Position numbers and translations under genes: made by a program. From an uncultured Roseburia sp. (GTDB lineage: Bacteria > Bacillota > Clostridia > Lachnospirales > Lachnospiraceae), in NCBI GenBank assembly GCA_947652855.1, contig CANTEO010000002.1:5608-69607 (forward strand): DNA of 64,000 bases, in the 5' to 3' direction. The notes beneath the pieces are model-generated. The model was given only the letters and a program-made list of their open reading frames with translations. It was not told where the DNA came from and searched no databases. This document shows positions 16,171 through 25,500 of this stretch, one piece after another (the first letter of the stretch is position 1; the number at the start of each line of letters is the position of its first letter).

Positions 16171-17448
16171 ATGGAGGGAAACGTGGGGAACAGGATAAAA
16201 ACAGCGGCGGCGATGATGCTTCTTGCCGCTATGCTTGCGGGCTGCGGCTTATGCGCGGGCCAGGAAATGCATACGGCGGGGGCCGCCCAAGAGCAGCCGA
16301 AGCCGAAGAGAAAGGCGCGCCCTAAGAGGCGGCAGGCGGCGGAGCGCCAGGAAGAGGCAGCGGCGACAGAGCGTCAGGAAGAGACGGAGGCGGGGCGGCC
16401 GCCCACAGAGGAAGGGGAGGAGGGGAGCGAGCCGTTTGACAGGTCAAGCGCCCCTTATGTGGACAATTATGCATATGGCACGTTAGACGATGCCACAAAG
16501 CAGGTGTATGACGAGGTGCTGACAGCCATTTTAGGGCATCAGGAGGACGTAGAGGTGTCCACGCTGGATGTTTCGGCCTTGGAGGAGGCGTATCGGGCGG
16601 TTTTTGCGGACTATGGCGGCCTGTTTTGGGTGTCAGGGTATGTCTATACCCAGTATACCAGGGACGGCGAGGCGGTCAGCATGAAATTTTCCCCCAAATA
16701 TACGATGGACAGCGAGACGAGGGAGCGGCTTCAGAGCCAGATTGACGCGTCCGTGGATGAGCTTTTGGCGGGGGTTTCCATTACGGACTCAGATTATGAG
16801 AAGGCAAAGTATGTGTTTGAAAACCTGATTTGGAATGTGGATTATGACGTGTCCGTGGAAAACGATCAAAATATCATCAGCGTCTTTTTGAGCCGGGCCA
16901 CCGTCTGCCAGGGCTATGCCTGCGCGACGCAGTATCTGCTGCGCCTGCTTGGGATACAAAGCGCTGTGGTGTCTGGAAGGGCCAATGGGGAGGCCCATGC
17001 GTGGAATTTGGTGCGCCTGAACGGAAACTACTATTATATGGACGCTACTTGGGGGAATTCCAGGTATCGGGACGGCTCCAGCCAGATGGAGAAATACGTC
17101 AATTATAATTATATGGCGGTGACGGAAGAGGAGATCAAAAAAACGCACAGCATTGACGTGGGGTTCGCGCTGCCGGATTGCGTCAGCATGGAGGAGAATT
17201 ATTTTGTCAGGGAAGGGCGGTATTTTCAGGATTGGAGCCCGCAGGCCATAGGCGCTGTGATCGCGGACGCTTGGGACGCGGGCTTGGGCCAGGTTTCAAT
17301 CAAGTTCGCCTCATTGGAATTATATGGGCGGGCGTTTGAGTATTTTGTCACGGAGCAGCATATTACAGATTATTGTGAAGCGATTTCTTCTATATTTTAT
17401 TTAGAAGACACGGATTTGCGCGTGCTGACCTTTTCGCTTAGGGAATGA
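16171..17448 (+). CDS. Transglutaminase-like lipoprotein
   Basis: 425 residues. The signal peptide ends in LAGC (lipidated cysteine at residue 25). A striking linker (about 45-95) is first Lys/Arg-rich, then Glu-rich. The catalytic part is a transglutaminase-like core with the expected triad: C246 in VCQGYA, H276 in AHAWN and D291 in DATWG. Such domains in Firmicutes are thought to act as proteases or cross-linkers outside the membrane; the substrate is unknown. A GTG at 16183 with GGAGGG four bases upstream is an equally good start and still keeps the whole signal peptide. The gene is followed within 100 bases by the SCIFF locus but has no obvious link to it. Confidence 0.8.
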   Translation: MEGNVGNRIKTAAAMMLLAAMLAGCGLCAGQEMHTAGAAQEQPKPKRKARPKRRQAAERQEEAAATERQEETEAGRPPTEEGEEGSEPFDRSSAPYVDNYAYGTLDDATKQVYDEVLTAILGHQEDVEVSTLDVSALEEAYRAVFADYGGLFWVSGYVYTQYTRDGEAVSMKFSPKYTMDSETRERLQSQIDASVDELLAGVSITDSDYEKAKYVFENLIWNVDYDVSVENDQNIISVFLSRATVCQGYACATQYLLRLLGIQSAVVSGRANGEAHAWNLVRLNGNYYYMDATWGNSRYRDGSSQMEKYVNYNYMAVTEEEIKKTHSIDVGFALPDCVSMEENYFVREGRYFQDWSPQAIGAVIADAWDAGLGQVSIKFASLELYGRAFEYFVTEQHITDYCEAISSIFYLEDTDLRVLTFSLRE

Positions 17449-17457
17449 AAAAAGGTC

Positions 17458-17486
17458 TTTTCATATGCAAAAGCTTGTGTTATAAT
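17458..17486 (+). promoter_or_regulatory. Promoter of the SCIFF operon
   Basis: TTTTCA at 17458-17463, a 17-base spacer, and consensus TATAAT at 17481-17486 preceded by TGT (extended -10). It begins just beyond the stop of the transglutaminase gene and 56 bases before the SCIFF start. Confidence 0.75.
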
Positions 17487-17541
17487 ACATTCCGAATATA
17501 AGCCTGGGGTTGATCCGGCAAGAAGAAAAGGAGAAGTTGCA

Positions 17542-17685
17542 ATGAAGCACATCAAGACGTTAAACACAAAAAGATTACGGAACACAATCAAAAAAGGCGG
17601 CTGCGGCGAATGCCAGACATCCTGCCAGTCTGCTTGCAAGACATCCTGCACGGTTGGCAATCAGACTTGTGAGAACAGCAAGTAG
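17542..17685 (+). CDS. scfA: SCIFF six-cysteine ranthipeptide precursor
   Basis: 47 residues starting MKHIKTLNTK, with six cysteines (21, 24, 28, 32, 36, 43) in the core 'CGECQTSCQSACKTSC'. This is the classic 'six cysteines in forty-five residues' peptide found almost universally in Clostridia. The adjacent radical-SAM enzyme installs a thioether between a cysteine and a threonine. In the characterised Clostridium thermocellum pair I recall Cys32-Thr37 as the linked residues, and this peptide has exactly Cys32 and Thr37. The N-terminal 20 residues would be the leader. AAGGAG at 17528-17533 is well placed. The gene is short and easily missed by ORF callers. The mature product's role is unsettled; signalling has been proposed. 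Confidence 0.95.
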   Translation: MKHIKTLNTKRLRNTIKKGGCGECQTSCQSACKTSCTVGNQTCENSK

Positions 17686-17720
17686 AAAAGGCTGCCATCG
17701 TAATTACATAAGGATAGAAC

Positions 17721-17743
17721 GGCCGCGCGCGAAAAGCGCGGTC
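17721..17743 (+). terminator. Attenuator-like hairpin between SCIFF and its maturase
   Basis: GGCCGCGC/GCGCGGTC forms an eight-pair stem (one G-U) with a seven-base loop, followed by CATTTGTTTTG. It may partly terminate transcription, giving more precursor than enzyme transcript. Confidence 0.6.
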
Positions 17744-17781
17744 ATTTGTTTTGAATAGGGAGAAAGGGAGGAAATATTATA

Positions 17782-19152
17782 GTGGTCCATCAGTACAAAA
17801 GCAATGGCTATAATATTGTCCTGGATGTGGGCAGCGGCGCGGTCCATGTGGTGGACGACGCGGCATATGACGTGATCGCATTATGGGAGACGCATACGAG
17901 GGATGAGGCGATCCGGCTTTTAGAGCCGCGTTATGGCAGTCAGGCGGTAAGGGAGGCGGTGGAAGAGGCGCTTTTGCTGGAAAGGGAAGGGAGCCTTTTT
18001 ACGCCGGATGAATATGAGGGCTATATGAAGGAGTTTGAGAAGCGCCCGGTGGCCGTAAAGGCGCTGTGCCTCCACATTGCCCATGACTGTAATTTAAAGT
18101 GCCGTTACTGCTTTGCGGAAGAAGGCGAGTACCATGGCAGGCGCGCCCTTATGCCATTTGAAGTGGGTAAGGCCGCTCTGGATTTTCTGATTGCCAATTC
18201 CGGGAGCCGCAGGAATCTGGAAGTGGATTTCTTTGGAGGGGAGCCGACGCTTAATTTTCAGGTGGTGAAGGAGCTGGTGGCGTATGGCAGAGAGCAGGAG
18301 AAGCTTCACGATAAGAATTTCCGGTTTACGCTGACGACGAACGGCGTCCTTCTCAATGAAGAGGTCATAGAGTTCGCCAATCAGGAAATGGCGAATGTCG
18401 TCCTAAGCATTGACGGGCGAAAAGAGGTCAATGACAAGATGCGCCCGTTTGCGGGCGGAGGCGGGAGCTATGACGTCATCGTCCCGAAGTTTCAGCGGCT
18501 TGCGGAAAGCAGGGGACAGAAAGGCTACTATGTGAGAGGCACCTATACGCATCATAACCTGGATTTCTCCAAGGATGTCCTGCATCTTGCCGACCTTGGC
18601 TTTCAGCAGATTTCGGTTGAGCCGGTGGTGGCTCAGGAGACAGACAGCTATGCCATCCGCAAGGAGGATTTGCCCATATTGTGCCAGGAATATGACAGGC
18701 TGGCGGAGGAGATGGCGCGGCGCAGGAAAAACGGGAACGGCTTTCAGTTTTTCCATTTTATGATTGACCTGGAGGGAGGCCCGTGCGTGGCGAAGCGCTT
18801 AAGCGGCTGCGGGTCGGGGACGGAATACCTGGCGGTGACGCCTTGGGGAGATCTGTACCCATGCCACCAATTTGTGGGCAATGAGGCGTTTCTGATGGGA
18901 AACGTAAAAGAAGGCGTCACGAACGAAGCGCTTCGGGACAAGTTTAAAGGCTGCAACGTCTATGCAAAAGAAAGCTGCCGGGACTGCTTTGCAAAATTTT
19001 ATTGCAGCGGCGGCTGCGCGGCGAATGCGTACCATTTTCAGGGCGACATTACGGGCGCCTATGAGATTGGCTGCATCCTGCAGAAGAAACGGGTTGAATG
19101 CGCGATCATGCTAAAAGTGGCGGAAGCGTTTGACGCGGAGAAAGGAAGGTAG
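17782..19152 (+). CDS. scfB: SCIFF radical-SAM maturase (thioether-forming)
   Basis: 456 residues. The N-terminal part (about 1-90) is the peptide-recognition region usual in these enzymes. The radical-SAM core begins with the CxxxCxxC cluster motif C103-C107-C110 (CNLKCRYC), which binds the 4Fe-4S cluster that cleaves S-adenosylmethionine. The C-terminal part (about 345-445) is cysteine-rich, the SPASM-type region that holds auxiliary clusters (CHQF, CRDC, CSGGC, GCILQKK). It should convert the SCIFF precursor to a thioether-bridged ranthipeptide. The start is GTG with GGGAGG ten bases upstream. The SCIFF-maturase-SecDF order matches the conserved clostridial neighbourhood. Confidence 0.95.
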   Translation: MVHQYKSNGYNIVLDVGSGAVHVVDDAAYDVIALWETHTRDEAIRLLEPRYGSQAVREAVEEALLLEREGSLFTPDEYEGYMKEFEKRPVAVKALCLHIAHDCNLKCRYCFAEEGEYHGRRALMPFEVGKAALDFLIANSGSRRNLEVDFFGGEPTLNFQVVKELVAYGREQEKLHDKNFRFTLTTNGVLLNEEVIEFANQEMANVVLSIDGRKEVNDKMRPFAGGGGSYDVIVPKFQRLAESRGQKGYYVRGTYTHHNLDFSKDVLHLADLGFQQISVEPVVAQETDSYAIRKEDLPILCQEYDRLAEEMARRRKNGNGFQFFHFMIDLEGGPCVAKRLSGCGSGTEYLAVTPWGDLYPCHQFVGNEAFLMGNVKEGVTNEALRDKFKGCNVYAKESCRDCFAKFYCSGGCAANAYHFQGDITGAYEIGCILQKKRVECAIMLKVAEAFDAEKGR

Positions 19153-19157
19153 AAAAA

Positions 19158-21323
19158 ATGAAGAGAAAATTCAGCAAAGGGCAGGGGACGGCGATGCTTT
19201 TGGCCATCGTCCTGGTTCTTGGGGCGCTTGCGTTTTATGCCTCTGTGATCCTCTCCTCCACAGGGATCGGTGAGGACATGAGCATTAAGCTTGGCCTGGA
19301 TCTGGCGGGCGGCGTCAGCATCACCTATCAGGTGGAGGACGAAAACCCGACGTCTGAGGAGATCAAGGACACGATTTATAAGCTGCAGCGGCGTGTGGAG
19401 GGCTACAGCACAGAGGCGACTGCCTATCAGGAAGGCGACGACCGGATCACTGTCGAGATTCCGGGAGTGACGGACGCGAACGCCATTTTGGACGAGCTTG
19501 GAAAGCCGGGTTCCCTGGAGTTTCAGACGGAGGACGGCGAGACGTTCATGACGGGGGAGATGGTTGCGGATGCGCAGCCTGAGTCCATAAAGAATAAAAT
19601 GGGCAACAAGGAATTTGTGGTGGACCTGACGCTTACGGATGAGGGAGCGAGGCTGTTTGGCGACATGACGACGGAAAACGTCGGCAAGACGCTGCCAATC
19701 GTATACGACGACCAGGTGATCAGCGATCCGGTGGTGGATGAGGCCATCACCGGGGGCTCGGCTCAGATTTCAGGCATGGAGTCGTTTGAGGCGGCTGAGC
19801 GGCTGGCCTCCAATATCCGCGTCGGCGCCCTTTCCTTGCAGCTTAGCGAGCTGCGCTCCAACGTAGTCGGCGCCCAGCTTGGGAATTCCGCGATCACCAC
19901 CAGCTTAAAGGCGGCGGCGATCGGGCTTGTGATCGTCATGCTGTTCATGATGATCGTGTATTTTGTCCCGGGCTTTGCGGCTTCTGTCGCGCTTGCGATT
20001 TATACGTGCCTTGTGATAGCGGTCCTGTTCTTGTTTGAGGTCACGCTGACCCTGCCGGGAATCGCGGGCATCATTCTTTCTATCGGCATGGCGGTGGATG
20101 CGAATGTCATCATATTCGCGCGTATCCGGGAAGAGATTGGCACGGGGAAATCCGTGGGCGTCGCGATAGACACTGGGTTTAAAAAAGCCCTGTCCGCTAT
20201 TGTGGACGGGAACGTGACGACATTGATCGCGGCCGCGGTGCTTGGCATGCTTGGCTCCGGCTCGGTGCGCGGGTTTGCAAGCACCTTGGCTATCGGCATT
20301 GTCCTTTCTATGTTTACGGCCCTGGTTGTCACCAGGCTGATCTTAAACGCGCTTTATGCGGTTGGCCTTAAGGATCAGAAATATTTTGGAAAAGGGAAGG
20401 AGCTTGGCATGTTCCGCCTGATTGAGCGGAGGAATCTGTTCTTTGCCATTTCTGTCGTTGTGATTGCGGCCGGCCTGATTACAATGGGCGTGCGTGGCTC
20501 AAGCGGCAGCGCGTTGAATTACAGCCTGGAATTTATGGGGGGAACCTCCACGACGGTTCCGTTCGAGAAAAGCTATACGATTGAGCAGATAGAGGATGAG
20601 CTGGTTCCGATTGTAGAGGGAGTGACGAAGGACAGCGACGTTCAGGCGACCCAGGTGCAGGGGACGGATGAGGTCATCTTTAAGACGCGCAACCTTTCTT
20701 TGGACGAGCGTGAGGCGCTCAATCAAGCGTTTGTAGACAAGTACAGCGTGAATGAGGATGAGATTCAGTCTGAGACCATCAGCTCTACCATCAGCTCGGA
20801 AATGCGTTCCGACGCCATTACGGCGGTGATTGTAGCGGTGATCTGTATGCTGATCTACATTTGGTTCCGGTTCAGCGACGCCAGGTTCGCCGTCAGCGCG
20901 ATTTTAGCGCTGGTGCATGACGTGCTGGTTGTGCTGGCCTGCTATGCGATTGTGCGCATTTCCGTGGGCAACACATTTATCGCCTGTATGTTGACGATCA
21001 TCGGATATTCCATTAATGACACGATTGTTATTTTTGACAGGATCCGTGAGAATATGAAGTCAAAGAAGGCGCAGAACGCAGAGAGCCTGCGTGAGGTGGC
21101 AAATCTGAGCCTGACGCAGACGTTAAGCCGAAGCGTCAATACGTCCATCACCACATTTGTCATGGTATTCATGCTGTGGCTGCTTGGGGTGGCGACGATC
21201 CGGGATTTCGCGTTGCCGCTTATGGTAGGCTTAATCAGCGGCTCTTATTCTTCGATCTGCGTTGCGACGCAGCTGTGGTTTGTGTTTAAGCGTAAGATTG
21301 GGAAAAACAGGGTAGAAGCTTAG
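19158..21323 (+). CDS. secDF: Fused SecD-SecF protein-export membrane protein
   Basis: 721 residues combining SecD (about 1-415) and SecF (about 420-721) in one chain. The SecD half has an N-terminal membrane helix, the first periplasmic-type domain (GLDLAGGVSITYQV near 43-56) and a block of helices containing GMAVDANVIIFARIREE. The SecF half repeats this with NYSLEFMGGTSTTV and a second helix block with GYSINDTIVIFDRIREN. SecDF uses the proton or sodium gradient to assist Sec-dependent secretion. It starts five bases after the maturase stop, so it is co-transcribed with SCIFF. A strong terminator follows. Confidence 0.95.
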   Translation: MKRKFSKGQGTAMLLAIVLVLGALAFYASVILSSTGIGEDMSIKLGLDLAGGVSITYQVEDENPTSEEIKDTIYKLQRRVEGYSTEATAYQEGDDRITVEIPGVTDANAILDELGKPGSLEFQTEDGETFMTGEMVADAQPESIKNKMGNKEFVVDLTLTDEGARLFGDMTTENVGKTLPIVYDDQVISDPVVDEAITGGSAQISGMESFEAAERLASNIRVGALSLQLSELRSNVVGAQLGNSAITTSLKAAAIGLVIVMLFMMIVYFVPGFAASVALAIYTCLVIAVLFLFEVTLTLPGIAGIILSIGMAVDANVIIFARIREEIGTGKSVGVAIDTGFKKALSAIVDGNVTTLIAAAVLGMLGSGSVRGFASTLAIGIVLSMFTALVVTRLILNALYAVGLKDQKYFGKGKELGMFRLIERRNLFFAISVVVIAAGLITMGVRGSSGSALNYSLEFMGGTSTTVPFEKSYTIEQIEDELVPIVEGVTKDSDVQATQVQGTDEVIFKTRNLSLDEREALNQAFVDKYSVNEDEIQSETISSTISSEMRSDAITAVIVAVICMLIYIWFRFSDARFAVSAILALVHDVLVVLACYAIVRISVGNTFIACMLTIIGYSINDTIVIFDRIRENMKSKKAQNAESLREVANLSLTQTLSRSVNTSITTFVMVFMLWLLGVATIRDFALPLMVGLISGSYSSICVATQLWFVFKRKIGKNRVEA

Positions 21324-21344
21324 AATTTGAAGAGCGAGAGAGCG

Positions 21345-21386
21345 GCTTGGGGCGTCCTCCGTAAGGAGGGCGCCCCAAGCTTTTTT
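21345..21386 (+). terminator. Strong intrinsic terminator after secDF
   Basis: A stem of about 15 pairs (GCTTGGGGCG-CCTCC / GGAGG-CGCCCCAAGC, with a T/G mismatch) with a GTAA loop is followed immediately by TTTTTT. Confidence 0.93.
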
Positions 21387-21449
21387 GTCTTATCTCTTAT
21401 CTGAGGGATTTAGGGAGTGGAAGCGGACTTGTCCGCTTTGCTGTCTTCG

Positions 21450-22322
21450 TTACGGAAAATACCTCTTGGCCTGAGTGAGGGATAGGTTGAACTTTCTTTG
21501 GAGCTTTGACAGAATCTTCTCTTTTGAGACGCCGTCTTCCAAATAGCTTGCGATGAAAATACGAATGCTTTGCTCGATGCCCTGTTCGATGCCCTGCTCG
21601 ATGCCCTGCTCGATGCCCTGTTCGATGCCCTGCTCGATGCCCTGTTCGATGCCCTGCTTGAAACCTTCTTCCATCCCCTCCTGAAATCCCTGTTCCATCC
21701 CGGAGGTTTTCGCTTCATGCATCATTTGGTTATAGTCGCGAATGGCTTTTTCCCGGGCTTCGTATTCCAATTGCTTTTCTCGGTCTTGGCTGATGACTTT
21801 TAACTGTTGGTAAGCGTTTTCAATATATGCGTTCTTTTGAGCCAGCATATCAAATTCCTCCTTCTGCTCTGCGTTGATGAACTTTGCCCATAGTAGGATG
21901 TCGCTGTTGGACGTTTCCCATTCTTTGGGCAGTTTCGGAAGCTCGATGACGTGAAACTCGAGCTTATCTGTGTATAAGGTGTTCCGTGAGTCTTCGCGAA
22001 TGTGGAAACGGGAGTAGTAATTTGCGTCCTCCTTGAACAGGTTAAAGTCCAGGATGCCTTGCTTTTCGTTTTCGCGGAGTTTCCGCAGATTGGTGTTCAA
22101 TAGTTTTGTTTCCAGGATATCAGCCGGGTTTAAGTTCAGGACGGCTGACAGGAACCCTATCCTGGCCTGTTCATTTCTCATATGTTTTATCATACAGACA
22201 GCATACCGCGCGTCTTGAAAATAATCAAGCTGAGATTGCCGCTGATTTTTATTTGTGAAAAGCAGCAAGTTGAAAAATAAAATTAATAGGCAAATATTTA
22301 CAAAAAAATGAATAATTTCCAT
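21450..22322 (-). pseudogene. Rpn-family PD-(D/E)XK nuclease/transposase-like gene with internal deletion
   Basis: 290 residues read through in one frame. Residues of about 48-90 (ARIGFLSAVLNLNPADI...EKQGILD) match the start of Rpn-type PD-(D/E)XK nucleases, but the text then jumps directly to FNLFKEDANYYSRFHI, which in full members lies about 70-80 residues further on after another ILDFNLF. The catalytic segment between them (the conserved DIEIQ region) is absent, consistent with an in-frame deletion between two copies of GILD. The first 40 residues are hydrophobic and look foreign to the family, so the true start may also be lost. The C-terminal GIEQ repeats are a family habit. Probably not an active nuclease. 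Confidence 0.7.
21575..21658. repeat. 12-bp tandem repeat (seven units) in the Rpn-like gene
   Basis: Seven consecutive copies of CGATGCCCTGYT, differing only at the Y position, encode the GIEQ repeats on the minus strand. Twelve bases preserve the frame, so copy number can vary without frameshift. Confidence 0.9.
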
Positions 22323-22375
22323 TGAAAATCGTATATTATTTGTGAAAAATGCCAGTAAAAAATAAAAAGGATACG

Positions 22376-22384
22376 TGATATAAT
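22376..22384 (+). promoter_or_regulatory. Extended -10 element upstream of the giant adhesin gene
   Basis: TGA-TATAAT at 22376-22384 is a consensus extended -10, giving a leader of about 165 bases. No convincing -35 is visible. The stretch up to 22475 is AT-rich then purine-rich, without a gene. Confidence 0.45.
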
Positions 22385-22477
22385 AAAAATGGATATTTAA
22401 GGATGTATTTTCTGTACATTATCCACAATGAAGTGACAAAATGTCAGGAGGAAGGGAGGGAAGGCATTTTATTTTTG

Positions 22478-22535
22478 GGATAGTTACAGTGAGCAATTTG
22501 TCCCGGCGAAAGCCTAAGGACAGCGCAAAGCTATA
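22478..22535 (+). promoter_or_regulatory. c-di-GMP-I (GEMM)-like leader element, apparently truncated
   Basis: The leader contains GAGCAA, then a TGTCC/GGACA stem capped by a GGC-GAAA-GCC tetraloop hairpin (499-522 of this kb), then CGCAAAGCTATAG. An outer ATAG/CTAT pair closes it. The GCAA...GAAA tetraloop...CGCAAAGC order is the hallmark of the first helix of GEMM-I riboswitches. The second helix usual in that class is missing: the ribosome binding site GAGGAG follows within nine bases. If functional it would link adhesin synthesis to cyclic di-GMP; it may be a degraded copy. Confidence 0.5.
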
Positions 22536-22558
22536 GTTTGAGAGAGGAGAAGTAACGT

Positions 22559-25500
22559 ATGCAATGGAAGAAAGTATTGTCGGGCGTCCTGACTTGCGCT
22601 ATGGTGTTTACCTCCGCAGCGCCGGGGATGCCGGTATTGGCCGCTGCCAAAACGGCCGGGGGGGGGTATTCTGGGAATAGCCTGAATGTAACGTCCCTTG
22701 GCTATCAGGTTCCGGCAGAAGGGGAGTATGCGTCGTCAGTGAAGGCGGGAGTGAGCGGCGGGCATTATGAAGAGATCAAGGACAGATCCGCTGCGCCTGT
22801 GGAGCTGGACGCGAATTTTAAGAGTAACGTAGTGAAGGGAAAGCCGGTCTATGCTTCAGGCAACAAAGGAACGGGCTATGAAGCGTCGAAAGCGGTGGAT
22901 GATGACCTGGGCACCAGCTGGATCGGCTCAGACATGGGATCCGCGGCGCAGTGGCTGATGATAGACCTACAGGCGCAGAGCGTGGAATACGCATCCATGC
23001 AGGTTGCGTTTGGCGGAAAGGCATGGGCTACAAAATATAAGGTTGAGACCAGCGCGGACGGCCAGGCTTGGGAGAGCGTGGCGTCTGTGGATAGGGCGCC
23101 TTCAAATAGCGGAGAGAGCGTGAGGGACACGTTCCGGCCAGAGGCGGCGGCGGACGGCGACAGCGGCCTGTCTGCTGTGGCAGCAGGCGCATTGAAGCGG
23201 TTTGTGCGGTTTAGCTTTGAGAGGAAAAATCCATATGCGGTGCAGGAGCATGCCGTTTCCGTGCAGGAGATCTCAATCATAGGCCTGACAAGCGGTACGG
23301 TTACGGATACTGCCGCTACAGGCGTGAGCATTAATCCGAATTCGCTAAGCCTTTCTATGCCGGGCGAGAGTGATTTTTCGGGAACAGAGAACGAACATAT
23401 TGAGACCGGCAAGTCGGTGTACGCGTCGGGAGAGAATGCAGGAACTGCCTACAATGCGATTGACGGCAATAAGGGCACTTACTGGAGAAGCGATGAGATG
23501 TGGGGGGCTGAAAATACGTTTTCACAGTGGGTGATGCTTGACCTTGAAGCGGCCAGCACGAAGGTGAGCGAGATCAAGCTGCACTATGAAGCGAAGGCAT
23601 GGCCGACGGAATATACGGTGGAAACCAGCGCTTCCGGAGCCGACGGCTCTTGGGAAACTGTTGGATCACTTACAAAACCAGAAACCGAATTCAATTCAGG
23701 CATAAACGACACGTTTGTGAGTACGTCTAACGTGAATGAGAACAACAATAGCGTCGCGCGGAAATCGTTGGATAAAACGATTCTCAAGCGGTTTGTGCGC
23801 TTTCATTTTACAAAGTTAAATCAAAAAGCCGGTGGGATTAGGCGTGTGTCTTTATATGAGGTAGAGATCAAGGGCATACAGGCCGAAGACCGGACTGGTA
23901 AGCTGACGGCTGTTGTTACGTCTGACGATACGGCTCCTAAGGCTGTGGAATGGAGTTCCAGCGACGTTAACGTGGCGATGGTGGATCAGGACGGCAACGT
24001 GACGGCGAGGTCGAACGGCACAGCCACGATTACCGCGAAGGTGATCGGCACGGACAATGTGTCAGCGACGGCGAGCGTGACGGTTGGCTCTGACGCGTCA
24101 GCGAGTGAGGCGTCGCGGCAGGCGGCGGCGGACGGCGCGCAGCCGGCTTCAGAGCAGGGAGCGGCTATGGCGGCTGCGGACGCCCCGGCGAAAATTGCAG
24201 AGCTGGACGGCGTGTGGGGCTTTAACGATCAGCTGGAAGGAAAGGCTGACAAATTTAAGGTATGGGGCGATTCACAGATGGTGATCGCGTTTAAGCTGTA
24301 TTTAAGGCAGCTTCCTTCCAGCGCTGAGGATGCGCGCGCGATTGTGGCGAAAGGCAGCCGGTATGGCGTAAGGCTGACGAATAACGGGCTTGAGCTGTAT
24401 TATTTGAATGAGAGCGGCTCTACCGTTGCGGTTCCGTATGCCAACTGCTTTACGGCAGGCAGCCTGAATGCCTGGCATGATGTGGTTGCAGTCGTGAGCA
24501 TGAAGGGAGCGGGCCCAGGCAGCCGGATTTATGTAGACGGACAGGCGTCTCCTATGGTGCAAGGCCGTGACATGATGGAACAGGCGGTAGATTACCCATT
24601 CTCGCTTGGCTGCGAGGTGATTGATGGGGCTGCGGACAAAATGCTTACGGCAAACCATGGATATCTGGCTGACGTGCGCTTTTATAACAGCCGCGAGATG
24701 TCGGAAGGCGATCAGAATCTGTTTGTCCGGAGAATGAATCTGCAGACGCTGGATGGAAAGCAGGACAAGGGCTGGTCTGACATCAATCGGCTGATGGAAG
24801 TGGTGGAGCCTACGGCGAATTTTACTTTGAACCCGTATACGGCGGCGACGGTTTGGGCGGATGCGGAAGGAAACGCGCTGACGGAAGAGGAAACGTTTCG
24901 GTGCGGGACTGAATACACGGCGACGACGACGCTTACGGCGAAAGAGGGCTTTACGTTTCAAGCGGCCAATGTAGGGGATTTGACGGCTGCTGCTGGCTCC
25001 TATCGGCTTGAGAAGCTGTCGCTGGCAGGCTGTGGATCGGCAGACAGCGAGAAAACAGAACATGAGACGGACGGGCCTGCTTCCTGGGCGGTGGATGGCG
25101 ATGAAAGCACGCATTGGCATAGCGACTACGGCACTACCCAAGGTCCTGTTGTGAATTTGAATACAACGCCAAAGCAGAACAATACATACACGATTACGCT
25201 GCCAGCAAAGAAGGCGATTGGAAAGTTTGTATATGTTCCAAGACAGGATCACGATCCTGATCCGAATGGGAACATTTATGAATGTAATCTGCTGTACAGT
25301 GAAGAAAGCGGGGAAAACGCCCAGTTTAAGCCAATTGTGAATGGGATTGTAAGAGATGGCAATAAGGACAGAAAAATTGTGACTTTCGATCCGGTAGAGG
25401 CAAAGGCGATCAAGATTGAGGTGCAGCGGGCAAAAGGAAACGTGATTAGCGCAGCAGAGTTTTATCTGTATGAGGCTGTGCCGGAGAAGCCTGTCATTGA

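Noticed and set aside
21575..21658. Tandem repeats considered as a CRISPR array
   Set aside because: Twelve-base direct tandem units without spacers, inside a coding frame.
24302..25252. A 316-codon minus-strand frame inside the adhesin gene
   Set aside because: Arg/His-rich shadow of the plus-strand coding sequence, with no ribosome binding site or domain.
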